A DNA stretch of 64,000 nucleotides from an uncultured Aquimonas sp. (GTDB lineage Bacteria; Pseudomonadota; Gammaproteobacteria; Xanthomonadales; Xanthomonadaceae): NCBI RefSeq assembly GCF_937888285.1, contig NZ_CALART010000056.1, positions 62,001 through 126,000 of the forward strand, given 5' to 3'. Positions 38,182-52,391 of this stretch are shown in pieces. Position 1 is the first letter of the stretch. Each line of letters opens with the position of its first letter. The notes under the pieces are model-generated. The model saw only the letters and a list, made by a program, of their open reading frames with translations. It did not search any database and was not told the DNA's origin. The position numbers and the translations under genes were made by a program.

Positions 38182-41100
38182 TCAACGTCCGAATCCGAAC
38201 AATCGCGCCACGCGCGCGCCCAGGCGCTGGGAACGCTGCGCCTCTGCTGCTGAAGCTGCACCTGCCCCACCCTGCTCCGCAGTCTCGATCTGCGCCGCCA
38301 GCGCGCCGAGACTGCCATGCGCGATTGCCAGCAGGGACAGCTTCACGCCGAGCTGCTTCTCGATGCGGGTGGCCAGGGTCAGGGCCAGCAGCGAGTGGCC
38401 GCCGGCGTCGAAGAAGTTGTCGCCGAGCTGCACCTCGCTGCTGCCGAGCAGCTCGCGGGCGAGCGCCAGCACGGTGCTCGCGGCCGCCGACACCGCGACG
38501 GCCTCGCCCGACTGCGGCGACTCCGCTGCGGACGTGTGCGCGGAAGGCAGCGGCAGCCGCACGCGGTCCAGCTTGCCGTTCGGCAGCAGCGGCAGCGCTG
38601 CCAGGCTCAGGAAATGCTGGGGCAGCATGTAGGCCGGCAGCCGGCTGGCCAGGTGCGCACGCAGCTCCGCCGCCGTGGGCTCCGGCGGTGTGCCGACCAC
38701 CCAGGCCAGCAGGCGCTGGTCGTCCTCGCTGCCGTGCACCGCGACCACCGCGGATTCCACCTGCGGGTGCGCGCACAGCGCGGCCTCGATCTCGCCCAGT
38801 TCGATGCGATAGCCGCGCAGCTTGACCTGATGGTCGCGACGACCGAGGTGCAGCAGTTCGCCGGTCGGCAGGCGCAGGGCGACGTCGCCGGTGCGGTACG
38901 CGCGCTCGCCGGTCTCAGGCAGGGTCACGAACTTCTCGGCCGTGAGCTCGGGTCGCACGTGATAGCCCTCGGCCAGGCCTGCGCCGGTGATCAGCAGCTC
39001 GCCCGGCAGGCCACAGGGCAGCCGCTGAAGTTGGGCATCGACCACATGCAGGCCGGTGCTGGCGATCGGCCGGCCGATCGGGCAGCGCCCAGGCGCGGTC
39101 GACTCGATGCGCTGCAGGCTGGACCAGACCGTCGTCTCGGTCGGCCCGTACAGGTTCCAGAGCGCGCCGACGCGCGGGCGCAGCCACTGCGCGAGCTCCG
39201 GCGTCAGCGCCTCACCGCCGGTGAGCGCCACCAGATCCGCTTGCCCCGCCCAGTCCTCCGCGCGCAGCAGGCGCCAGGTCGAAGGCGTGGCCTGGAAGAC
39301 ATCGATGCGCTGCTCGCGCAGGGCCGTGGCCAAGCGCCCCGGCGCCTCCAGCAGGGCGCGCTCGCCCAGCACCACGCAGCCGCCGGCCGCCAGCGGCAGC
39401 AGCAGTTCGAGCACGCTGATGTCGAAGGCATAGGTGGTCAGCGCCAGCAAACGCTGACCCGGTGCAAAGCCCGGCGCTTCGGCCATCGAGGCAAGGAAAT
39501 TGCCGACCGCACGGCGCGGAATGCGCACGCCCTTGGGCCGACCGGTGCTGCCCGAGGTGTAGATGACATAGGCCAGGCTGTCCGGCGCTTCCGGCGCTGG
39601 TGCGAAACCGCCACTGGGCGCGCGCGGCAGCGTATCGACCGACAGCGATTCGCCGGCATCGAACAGCCCGGCGCTGTCGGCATCCACCAGCGCGAGGCGC
39701 GCGCCGGCGTCTTCGCGCATGTAGCCGAGGCGCTCGACTGGCAGATCGGGATCCAGTGGCAGCCAGGCGGCACCTGCACGCTGTATGCCGAGCAGGGCGG
39801 CGAGCAGATCGCGGCGCCGCGCCAGAGCCACGCCGACGACATCGCCCGCGCCGATGCCGCGGGCGACCAGCGCTTCGGCGATCGCATCGGCGCGTGCAGC
39901 GAGCTGGGCCGCGCTGAGGCGACCGTCGAGGGCCTCCAGCACCAAGGCATCCGGCTCGCGCTGCGCACGCTCGAAGAAGGCGGCGTGCGGGCTGCGCCAA
40001 TCGCGAGCCGGCGCCGGCCCCGTGCTCATCGCATCGAGCTTCGCACGCTCGGTCTCCGCAATCAGGCTGATCCGCGCGACCGGCTGCTGCGGCGCGGCCA
40101 CGGCCTGGGCCAACACGCGCTCAAGACGCGCCGCGAGTCGCTCGACGCTGTCGCGCTCGAACAGCGCGCTGTCGAACTCGATCAGGCCCTGGATGCGCGC
40201 GCCGTCGTCCCAGAACCAGAACGAAAGGTCGAGCTTGGCGCCGCCGTTGGGCAGCGGCTCGCTGTCGACTTCAAGCCCGTCCAGCGCCAGCGCCATCGGC
40301 GCGTCCTGGAAGGTGTACCAGGCCTGCACCAGCGGATTGCGCGCGGCATCGCGCTGCACGCCCAGCGCCTGCACGATCTTCTCGAAGGGCGTGTCCTGCA
40401 CGCCCTGCGCCTTCATCATCTGCCGACGCGCATCGCGCACCAATGCACTGAAGCCCTGCTGCGGATCGATCGCCAGGCCCACCGGCAGCAGGTTCATGAA
40501 CAGGCCCATGACCGGCTCCAGCTCCTCGGCGCCCCGGTTGGCGAACGGGCAGCCGACAATGACGCGGTCCTGGCCGGTGTAGCCACGCAGCAGCAGGCCC
40601 AAGCCGGCCAGCACCACGGTGAACAGGGTCTGCTGCTCGGCCTGCGCGAACGCCCGCAGCGCACGGCTCAGCTCAGGGCTGAAGGCCACGCGCAGCTCCT
40701 CGCCCTCGAAGCTCTGCAGGGGCGGACGCGGTCGGTCGGTGGGCAGCTCCAGCTGATGCGGAAAGCCGGCCAGGGATTCGATCCAGTGCGGCAGCCGGCT
40801 CTCGATCGCAGGCGTGTCCAGCGCTTCCGCCTGCCAGACTGCGTAGTCCGGATACTGAAGGCCCTCGGCCGGCGGCGCCGGCGTGCGGCCGCAGCGGTAG
40901 TCCGCATACAGCGCGCCGAGCTCCTGGCCGAAGGCCAGCACCGACAGGTGATCCATCACGATGTGGTGCACGCAGAGCAACAGCACGTGCTCGCACTCGC
41001 CCAGCTTGAGCAGGCGCAGCACGAGCAGCGGCGGGCGCGCGAGATCGAACGCATGGCAGGCGATGCGCGCGCGCTGCTCGGCCAGCGCCTGCGCGCGCGC

Positions 41101-41403
41101 ATCGGCTGCGAGTGCGCTCAGATCGAGGTGCTCGATCGGCACCGCCAGCCCCATGTCGACCACCTGCCGCACCTCTTCGCCGTGGACCTCGAAGACCGTG
41201 CGCAGGGCGTCGTGGCGGGCCACCAGCTCGGCCACCGCGCGCTCCAGCGCCGCCACATCGAGCGTGCCGCGCAAGGTGAAGGCGAAGGGAATGTTGTAGG
41301 CGGTGTTGCCCGGTGCGGTGGCCTGCACGTACCAGAGCTGGCGCTGGCTGAAGGTGGTGGGGAAACGGTACAGCGCGGGCGCTTCGGGCATGGTGGGGGT
41401 CAT
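38182..41403 (-). CDS. Non-ribosomal peptide synthetase, C-A-T (predicted glycine)
   Basis: A 1073-residue single elongation module. The condensation domain (about 15-450) has HHIVMDH at 146-152, active His and Asp present, with His replacing the usual final Gly. The adenylation domain (about 480-960) has YTSGSTGRPKG near 609, FDIS, YGPTETT and NGKLDR. Reading the specificity residues against GrsA gives D-I-L-Q-L-G-L-V-W-K, one conservative change from the glycine code DILQLGLIWK. The carrier domain has DNFFDAGGHSLLAL with the phosphopantetheine Ser near residue 1002. No thioesterase or reductase domain follows; about 60 residues of tail remain. It lies 36 bp downstream of the PKS gene. Confidence 0.95.
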   Translation of the reverse strand: MTPTMPEAPALYRFPTTFSQRQLWYVQATAPGNTAYNIPFAFTLRGTLDVAALERAVAELVARHDALRTVFEVHGEEVRQVVDMGLAVPIEHLDLSALAADARAQALAEQRARIACHAFDLARPPLLVLRLLKLGECEHVLLLCVHHIVMDHLSVLAFGQELGALYADYRCGRTPAPPAEGLQYPDYAVWQAEALDTPAIESRLPHWIESLAGFPHQLELPTDRPRPPLQSFEGEELRVAFSPELSRALRAFAQAEQQTLFTVVLAGLGLLLRGYTGQDRVIVGCPFANRGAEELEPVMGLFMNLLPVGLAIDPQQGFSALVRDARRQMMKAQGVQDTPFEKIVQALGVQRDAARNPLVQAWYTFQDAPMALALDGLEVDSEPLPNGGAKLDLSFWFWDDGARIQGLIEFDSALFERDSVERLAARLERVLAQAVAAPQQPVARISLIAETERAKLDAMSTGPAPARDWRSPHAAFFERAQREPDALVLEALDGRLSAAQLAARADAIAEALVARGIGAGDVVGVALARRRDLLAALLGIQRAGAAWLPLDPDLPVERLGYMREDAGARLALVDADSAGLFDAGESLSVDTLPRAPSGGFAPAPEAPDSLAYVIYTSGSTGRPKGVRIPRRAVGNFLASMAEAPGFAPGQRLLALTTYAFDISVLELLLPLAAGGCVVLGERALLEAPGRLATALREQRIDVFQATPSTWRLLRAEDWAGQADLVALTGGEALTPELAQWLRPRVGALWNLYGPTETTVWSSLQRIESTAPGRCPIGRPIASTGLHVVDAQLQRLPCGLPGELLITGAGLAEGYHVRPELTAEKFVTLPETGERAYRTGDVALRLPTGELLHLGRRDHQVKLRGYRIELGEIEAALCAHPQVESAVVAVHGSEDDQRLLAWVVGTPPEPTAAELRAHLASRLPAYMLPQHFLSLAALPLLPNGKLDRVRLPLPSAHTSAAESPQSGEAVAVSAAASTVLALARELLGSSEVQLGDNFFDAGGHSLLALTLATRIEKQLGVKLSLLAIAHGSLGALAAQIETAEQGGAGAASAAEAQRSQRLGARVARLFGFGR

Positions 41404-41439
41404 CGAAGAGGATTGGGAGTGGGGAACGCAGGCAGCCGC

Positions 41440-46800
<5,361 letters not shown>

Positions 46801-47091
46801 GGGTCAAGGGCTTGACGCAACGTGCTGCGCATCACAAATCTAAGGCAAAACGGCGTGAAAGTGTGATTAGATTCGCACTTGCTGGCGACAGGGCGAGGCG
46901 CGGTTCGCGCTGCGAATCGCGCGCAGCGTTCGGACGCAGGTATGCAAGCCTCTGAATTTCCTCGGCTTGTTGGCCCGACTCCCGAACCTTGCCGAGCCGG
47001 GGCGACTCGGCCGGCGATCGCGCACACGCCGTCGGTCCGCTGATGCCCTGCCCAGCAAGCGCGGCCCCTCCAACCCGAAGCGAGCCCCACC
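46801..47091. promoter_or_regulatory. Divergent promoter region of the NRPS/PKS locus
   Basis: 291 bp between the PKS start (minus) and the loading NRPS start (plus). The stretch 46830-46880 is clearly more AT-rich than the surroundings. A minus-strand TTAGAT at 46843-46838 is a possible -10 for the PKS. No LuxR-type box or long repeat was recognised. Confidence 0.6.
46860..46879. promoter_or_regulatory. CRP/Clp-like site in the divergent promoter
   Basis: TGTGA-N6-TCGCA at 46862-46877 differs from the CRP consensus TGTGA-N6-TCACA at one position and is extended to AGTGTGA/TCGCACT. Its centre lies about 40 bp upstream of a start that would follow the TTAGAT at 46843-46838, close to the class II CRP position. 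Clp, the CRP homologue of Lysobacterales, is known to control antibiotic clusters in Lysobacter. Binding here is inference. Confidence 0.4.
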
Positions 47092-50000
47092 GTGTCGACA
47101 AGCCCGAGCTTCCGCTGCGTCCTGCTGGGCGAGCAGTCCCTGATGATCGAATGCGGTGAGCGCCTGCGCGCCCGCGGCCACGGCGTGATCGCGGTGGTCA
47201 GCGATGCCGCCCGACCACGCGCGTGGGCGCGCGAGCACGATCTGCCGCTGTTCGATCACCACGACGCGCTGGCGGCGGAAGACCTCGGCGAGTTCGATCT
47301 GCTGCTCAACATCACCTGGCTGCGCATGCTGCCGCCCAAGCTGCTTGAGCGCCCGCAGATCGCCGCGATCAATTTCCACGACGGTCCGCTGCCGCGCTAT
47401 GCCGGCCTGAACGCGCCGGCGTGGGCGCTGCTGCACGGCGAGTCGCGCCACGGCGTGAGCTGGCACCGCATGGCCACGCGCGCCGACGCCGGCGAGCTGC
47501 TGGTGCAGGAGCATTTCGACATCCCCGCGGGTAGCACCGCTTTCGAGCTCAACACCCGCTGCTACGAGGCCGGACTCAACGGCTTCGAACGCCTGCTGGA
47601 GGCGCTGGAGAGCGGCCAGCTCACACCGATCGCGCAGGACTTAGGCCAGCGCAGCTACTTCGGCGCGCATGCGCGGCCGCTGGCTGCGGCCGTGCTCGAC
47701 TTCCGTGCGCCGGCCGCCGAACTCGAGCGGCAGGTGCGGGCGCTGGACTTCGGGCCCTATGCCAACCCGCTGCTGCTGCCGCGGCTGCGTCTGTCGGCAG
47801 GCGATCTGCTGGTGCGGCGCGCGCGCGCTCTGGGTGAGGCGAGCCGAAGCGACGGAACATCAGATGGGCTCGGGGCAAGCAGCGTGCGGCCAGGCAGCGT
47901 GCTTCGCTGCGACGCGCAGGGTCTGGTGATCGCCTGCAGCGAGGGCGCGCTGTGCATCGAGGCGCTGAGCTGTCTGGAGGGGGGACCGATCGACCTCCTC
48001 ACCTTGGCGGCAAATCTTCCGGCCTGCATCGAATCAGCACCCGCCACCCATAGGGTGGGCCCTGGCCCACCATGGGCCGAATCCCACCCCGGTACGTCCT
48101 CGTCCTTGTCCTTGCCCTCATCGGCATCGGCATCGTCAGCCGGGAATGTTCAGGCCACGGTGGGCCAGGGCCCACCCTATGCGCGCGCCGTGGCGCGCGG
48201 TGAGCGTGAGGCGATCGCGACGCTGCAGGCGATTGAACCGCTGCGGCTGCCGTTTGCGGATGTGGCCTCGACGCTCGCGGCGGAAGCCACGTCCTCTACG
48301 GTCCCGGCGACGGTCCCGGCTTCGACTTCGACTTCGACTTCGACTTCGGGCTCAATTCCAGCTTCGACTTCGACTATGCCCCTCGCTTCAGGCTCAGCCA
48401 CCGCGTCAGCGCCCGCAGCGAGCAGCCATCAAGGCGTGGCTTGGTCTTCGCAGCCTTGCCGCATCGCCCTGCGCGCCCGCGGCATCGACGGCGTGTCTGC
48501 AGCCCTGCTGGCGATCACCCGCTGCGCCTGCGTCGATGCCCTGCCCCTGGCCATCGCCACCACGCCGGCGCCCGATGCGCGCCTGGTGACGCCACTGTGG
48601 CCTGCCCTGCTTCGGCCCGACTACCAAGCCCCGCTGTCGAACTTCACCGAACAGCTGCAGGCCGCGATTGCGCGCGCAGACAGCGTCGGCGGCGTGTTCA
48701 GCGATCTGTTTGCGCGCGAGCCCAGCCTGCGTGGTCGGGCGCCATCGCAGCGCCTGCCCCTGCGCCTGCAGCGGGTCGCGTCGATCGATCCGCACATGGA
48801 GCGCGCCGACTCGGATACGGGCTCAGCGCCCGCAGCCGCCGCGCTCACCCTGCTCTGGGCCGAGGACGGACAGCTCGCGCTGGCCAGCGACGGCAGCCAG
48901 CTCAGCGCCTCCGCGCTGCGTCGTCTGGCGGACGCGATCGAAGCCCAGCACACCGAGGCCGAGTCGCAGCCGGGTCTCGCCGCCGGCCAGTTGAGCCTGC
49001 TGTCGCCCGAAGCGCGTGCGCGCCTGTTCGAGCTCGCGCAGGGCGAGCCCTATGCCAGCGACGCGCGGGGTCCGCTCCAGCACACGCGCATTGACGCCCT
49101 GCTCTCTGCACAGGCGGCCGCCACGCCGGAGCGTGAGGCCCTGTGCTTCGAAGGCCAACGCCTCAGCTATGCCGAGCTGGAGGCGCGCGCCGCACGGCTG
49201 GCGCGGCGACTCGCGGCCGCGGAAGTCAAGCCCGGCGACCGCGTCGGCCTGCTGCTGCCGCGCGGCGTCGAGTTGGTCGTCGGCCTGATCGCGATACTCA
49301 AGACGGGCGCGGCCTATGTGCCGCTGGATCCGCTCTACCCTGCCGAGCGCCTGCGCTACATGGCCGAGGACGCGCAGATCGCCCTGCTGCTGACCGACGC
49401 CGACTCCGCGCCGCTGATCGCGCACGCCAGCACGCTCGACATCAACGCCGACAGCGCCGAGGCCGAGCTGCCGCCGCGCGCGCCGGTTCCCGATGCGCTG
49501 GCCTATCTGATCTACACCTCGGGCAGCACCGGCCAACCCAAGGGCGTGATGGTTCACCACTCGAACGTGCTGCGCTTCTTCGACGGCATGGATGCGGTGC
49601 TGGGTGAAGGCACAGGCACCTGGCTGGCGGTGACCAGCATCAGCTTCGACATCTCGGTGCTGGAGCTGCTGTGGACGCTGGCGCGCGGCTATCGCGTGGT
49701 GCTCTATGCAGATGGACGCCGGCAGAAATCGCAGCAGGCGGCTCATCCAGCCCAGACCAAGCCCATTGAGTTCGGCCTGTTCTTCTGGAACGTCGCCAGC
49801 GAGGCCGAGCTGCAGGCCCGCGACAAGTACCGGCTGCTGCTGGACGCCGCGCGCTTCGCCGATACCCACGGCTTCAGCGCGGTATGGACGCCGGAGCGCC
49901 ACTTCGCCAGCTTCGGCGGACTCTACCCGAACCCGGCCGTCACCTCGGCTGCGTTGGCCACCATCACCGAGCGCGTGGCCCTGCGCGCCGGCAGCTGCGT

Positions 50001-52062
50001 GGTGCCCCTGCACCATCCGATTCGCATCGCCGAGGAGTGGGCGGTGGTGGACAACCTCTCGAACGGCCGCGTCGGCCTGTCGATCGCCGCCGGCTGGGCC
50101 GCGCCCGACTTCGCGCTGCGCCCCGAGAACCACGCCCGCGCCAAGCAGGTGATGTTCGAGTCGGCCGAGCAGGTGCAGCGCCTGTGGCGCGGCGAAACCC
50201 TGCGCTTTCCCGGCCCGCAGGGCGAGGTCGAGGTGCGCACGCTGCCGCGGCCGGTGCAGGCCGAGCTGCCGCTGTGGGTGACCACCGCCGGCAATCCCGA
50301 GACCTTTGCCGAAGCCGGTCGGCTGGGCGCGAACGTGCTCACCCACCTGCTCGGCCAGACGGTGGAAGAAGTGCGCGCCAAGATCGCCGCCTACCGCCGC
50401 GCCCGCCGCGAGGCCGGGCACGCCGGGCGCGGCACCGTGACCCTGATGCTGCACAGCTTCATCGGCGACAGCCGCGCGGCCGTCGAGGCCGCGGTGCGCG
50501 GTCCGATGAAGGACTACCTGCGCAGCGCCATGGCCCTGGTGAAGGCCGCCGCCTGGCACTTCCCGACCTTCAGGCAACAGCTGAATGCCGAGCAGGGCAA
50601 GAGCCTCGACGCCTTCTTCGCCGAGGCCAACGAGGCCGACATGGACGCCCTGCTGGAGTTCGCCTTCCAGCGCTACTTCGGCGAGAGCGGCCTGTTCGGC
50701 ACGCCCGAGGACGCGCTCGCGATGGTCGAACGCGTGGCCGCTGCCGACGTCGACGAGATCGCCTGCCTGATCGACTTCGGCATCGACGCGCAGACCGTGC
50801 TGGACCACCTGCCCCACCTCGACCGCCTGCGTGCGCTCAGTGCGGAGCGCGGTCTCCAGGCCGCAGGCGCACGCGAAGACCACAGCCTGCCCGCCCTGCT
50901 CGACCGCGAGGGCATCACCCATCTGCAGTGCACGCCCTCGATGGCGGCCATGCTGGTCGAGGATCCTGCCTGCGCGGCGGGACTCGCGAAACTCGATCAT
51001 CTGCTGCTCGGCGGCGAAGCGCTGCCGCCCGCACTGGCCCAGCGGCTCGCCGCGCTCGGCGTCCGCTGCATCAGCAATGTGTACGGGCCCACCGAAACCA
51101 CGGTGTGGTCGACAGCCGATCGCGTCGATGCCGATGCGCTTCAGGCCAGCACGCCGATCGGCCGGCCGCTGCGCGGCCAGAGCCTGTATGTGCTCGATCC
51201 GCGCCAGCAGCCGCTGCCACCGGGCCTCACCGGTGAGCTGGTCATCGGCGGCGGTGGCGTCACGGGCGGCTACTGGCAGCGGCCCGAGCTGACCCGCGAG
51301 CGCTTCCTGCCCGATCCCTTCCGACCGCTGTCGGCAGCGGCATGGATGTACCGCACGGGCGACCTCGGCCGCCTGCGCGAGGACGGCCGCTACGAGTGCC
51401 TGGGCCGCGTCGATTCGCAGGTGAAGATCCGCGGCTATCGCATCGAACTGGGCGAGATCGAGGCCCGGCTCTGCGCCCTGCCCGGCATCGCCGAAGCCGC
51501 CGTGGTGCTGCGCGAGGACAGGCCCGGCGACCAGCGGCTGATCGCCTACGTACGTGCGCCGGGTCTGGATGCGCCAGCGCTTGAACAGCGGCGCGAAGCG
51601 CTGGGCGCGCAGCTGCCGGAGTTCATGCGCCCGGCCGCGATCGTCGGGGTTGCCGAACTGCCGCGCACGCCCAATGGCAAGCTGGATCGCCGCGCGCTGC
51701 CTGCGCCCGCGGCGCATGCTGATACCGTTGGTCCGACCGCTGCACTCCACGGCACCGAGGCCATCGTCGCCGAGCTGTGGTGCCGCGCGCTCGGCCGCAG
51801 CCAGGTCGGCAGCCGCGACAATTTCTTCGATCTCGGCGGCCATTCGCTGCTGGTGGTGCAGCTGCTGGGCGAGCTGCGCCAGCGCTTCGACAGGCCGATC
51901 CAGATGACCGATCTGTTCCGCCACACGACGGTGGAATCGCTGGCGCGCTTCCTGGGCAACAGTGAGCCCGCCGAAACCGCCGCCGAACGTGCCCGCGCCC
52001 GTGCGCAGGGCCGGCAGGCGCTGCTGGCGCGGCGGAGGGGCGGCGTCGAAACGGCGTCGTAG
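47092..52062 (+). CDS. Loading NRPS: formyltransferase - adenylation split by luciferase-like monooxygenase - carrier (predicted glycine)
   Basis: A 1656-residue protein. Residues 7-310 are a formyltransferase: N-terminal half with Asn94, His96 (INFHDGPLP) and Asp132 intact, plus the C-terminal barrel. Residues about 311-460 are low-complexity and include a REP pair; about 460-640 resemble the C-terminal lobe of a condensation domain without HHxxxD. Adenylation starts near 680 (YTSGSTGQPKG from 808, FDIS with Asp853). A flavin-dependent luciferase-like monooxygenase (about 890-1250; FGLFFWNV, TPERHFASFGGLYPNPAV) is inserted between A4 and A5. Adenylation resumes near 1270 with YGPTETT from 1331 and NGKLDR. 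Carrier Ser1585 follows. The code D-I-L-Q-L-G-V-V-W-K indicates Gly. The Arg-rich C-terminal tail may dock onto the PKS. Start is GTG. Confidence 0.93.
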   Translation: MSTSPSFRCVLLGEQSLMIECGERLRARGHGVIAVVSDAARPRAWAREHDLPLFDHHDALAAEDLGEFDLLLNITWLRMLPPKLLERPQIAAINFHDGPLPRYAGLNAPAWALLHGESRHGVSWHRMATRADAGELLVQEHFDIPAGSTAFELNTRCYEAGLNGFERLLEALESGQLTPIAQDLGQRSYFGAHARPLAAAVLDFRAPAAELERQVRALDFGPYANPLLLPRLRLSAGDLLVRRARALGEASRSDGTSDGLGASSVRPGSVLRCDAQGLVIACSEGALCIEALSCLEGGPIDLLTLAANLPACIESAPATHRVGPGPPWAESHPGTSSSLSLPSSASASSAGNVQATVGQGPPYARAVARGEREAIATLQAIEPLRLPFADVASTLAAEATSSTVPATVPASTSTSTSTSGSIPASTSTMPLASGSATASAPAASSHQGVAWSSQPCRIALRARGIDGVSAALLAITRCACVDALPLAIATTPAPDARLVTPLWPALLRPDYQAPLSNFTEQLQAAIARADSVGGVFSDLFAREPSLRGRAPSQRLPLRLQRVASIDPHMERADSDTGSAPAAAALTLLWAEDGQLALASDGSQLSASALRRLADAIEAQHTEAESQPGLAAGQLSLLSPEARARLFELAQGEPYASDARGPLQHTRIDALLSAQAAATPEREALCFEGQRLSYAELEARAARLARRLAAAEVKPGDRVGLLLPRGVELVVGLIAILKTGAAYVPLDPLYPAERLRYMAEDAQIALLLTDADSAPLIAHASTLDINADSAEAELPPRAPVPDALAYLIYTSGSTGQPKGVMVHHSNVLRFFDGMDAVLGEGTGTWLAVTSISFDISVLELLWTLARGYRVVLYADGRRQKSQQAAHPAQTKPIEFGLFFWNVASEAELQARDKYRLLLDAARFADTHGFSAVWTPERHFASFGGLYPNPAVTSAALATITERVALRAGSCVVPLHHPIRIAEEWAVVDNLSNGRVGLSIAAGWAAPDFALRPENHARAKQVMFESAEQVQRLWRGETLRFPGPQGEVEVRTLPRPVQAELPLWVTTAGNPETFAEAGRLGANVLTHLLGQTVEEVRAKIAAYRRARREAGHAGRGTVTLMLHSFIGDSRAAVEAAVRGPMKDYLRSAMALVKAAAWHFPTFRQQLNAEQGKSLDAFFAEANEADMDALLEFAFQRYFGESGLFGTPEDALAMVERVAAADVDEIACLIDFGIDAQTVLDHLPHLDRLRALSAERGLQAAGAREDHSLPALLDREGITHLQCTPSMAAMLVEDPACAAGLAKLDHLLLGGEALPPALAQRLAALGVRCISNVYGPTETTVWSTADRVDADALQASTPIGRPLRGQSLYVLDPRQQPLPPGLTGELVIGGGGVTGGYWQRPELTRERFLPDPFRPLSAAAWMYRTGDLGRLREDGRYECLGRVDSQVKIRGYRIELGEIEARLCALPGIAEAAVVLREDRPGDQRLIAYVRAPGLDAPALEQRREALGAQLPEFMRPAAIVGVAELPRTPNGKLDRRALPAPAAHADTVGPTAALHGTEAIVAELWCRALGRSQVGSRDNFFDLGGHSLLVVQLLGELRQRFDRPIQMTDLFRHTTVESLARFLGNSEPAETAAERARARAQGRQALLARRRGGVETAS
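48049..48181. repeat. Inverted pair of REP palindromes inside the NRPS coding sequence
   Basis: Copy 48049-48074 (CATAGGGTGGGCCC/GGCCCACCATG) and copy 48156-48181 (its reverse complement, ending CCCACCCTATG) face each other across 81 bp of CT-rich sequence. They are read in frame as HRVGPGPPWA and TVGQGPPYAR within the linker at residues about 320-364 of the formyltransferase NRPS. No stop codon or frameshift results. Confidence 0.9.
48321..48344 (+). repeat. TTCGAC hexamer microsatellite in the NRPS linker
   Basis: Four perfect TTCGAC units, then TTCGGG; two more units lie at 48363-48374. They encode Ser/Thr repeats (TSTSTSTSG). The 6-bp period means that copy-number change would lengthen or shorten the linker without breaking the frame. 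Confidence 0.85.
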
Positions 52063-52068
52063 GCTTTG

Positions 52069-52232
52069 CATAGGGTGGGCCCTGGCCCACCATGAGTTCG
52101 GGTATGCGTCACGCCCCGTTTGCCGGCGTCTCCTGCAAGCCAGCGCATGCACGGGATACGGCGCGGCTCATCTGTGCTAACGCATACACCGCGGCAGGCT
52201 TCGAGCTTCGGTGGGCCAGGGCCCGCCCCATG
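52069..52232. repeat. Inverted pair of REP-like palindromes after the NRPS
   Basis: Copy 52069-52094 begins 6 bp past the NRPS stop codon. The slightly diverged inverted copy is at 52209-52232 (GGTGGGCCAGGGCCCGCCCC). The unit spans 164 bp. It is the third such inverted pair in the window. Confidence 0.8.
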
Positions 52233-52259
52233 CGACGTCATGCGACGTCATGCGACGTC
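52230..52259. repeat. Three tandem ATGCGACGTC units
   Basis: Three perfect 10-bp repeats start at the end of the inverted REP copy. Each contains the palindrome GACGTC. The copy number may vary between strains. Confidence 0.85.
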
Positions 52260-52391
52260 GATAAGCGCTTCCGCGGGCACGTGGCGGCATCGGCAGTGGA
52301 ATCTGGGCCCGCGCCAGCACTTCGGAAGCAGATCGTTCGCCGCTACATCACTCCAGACACACCGGCACCGGGAAGCAGGGCTGAAAGGCCC

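Larger units (their letters stand above)
52063..52391. other. 329-bp repeat-bearing spacer after the loading NRPS
   Basis: No gene is recognised between the NRPS stop and the stop of the convergent rod-like gene. It holds an inverted REP pair (52069-52232) and a 10-bp tandem repeat (52230-52259). No clear intrinsic terminator was found. Confidence 0.6.

Noticed and set aside
48823..52152. An 1109-codon open frame antisense to the loading NRPS.
   Set aside because: Same reason: it mirrors the adenylation/monooxygenase coding region and has no recognisable motif.
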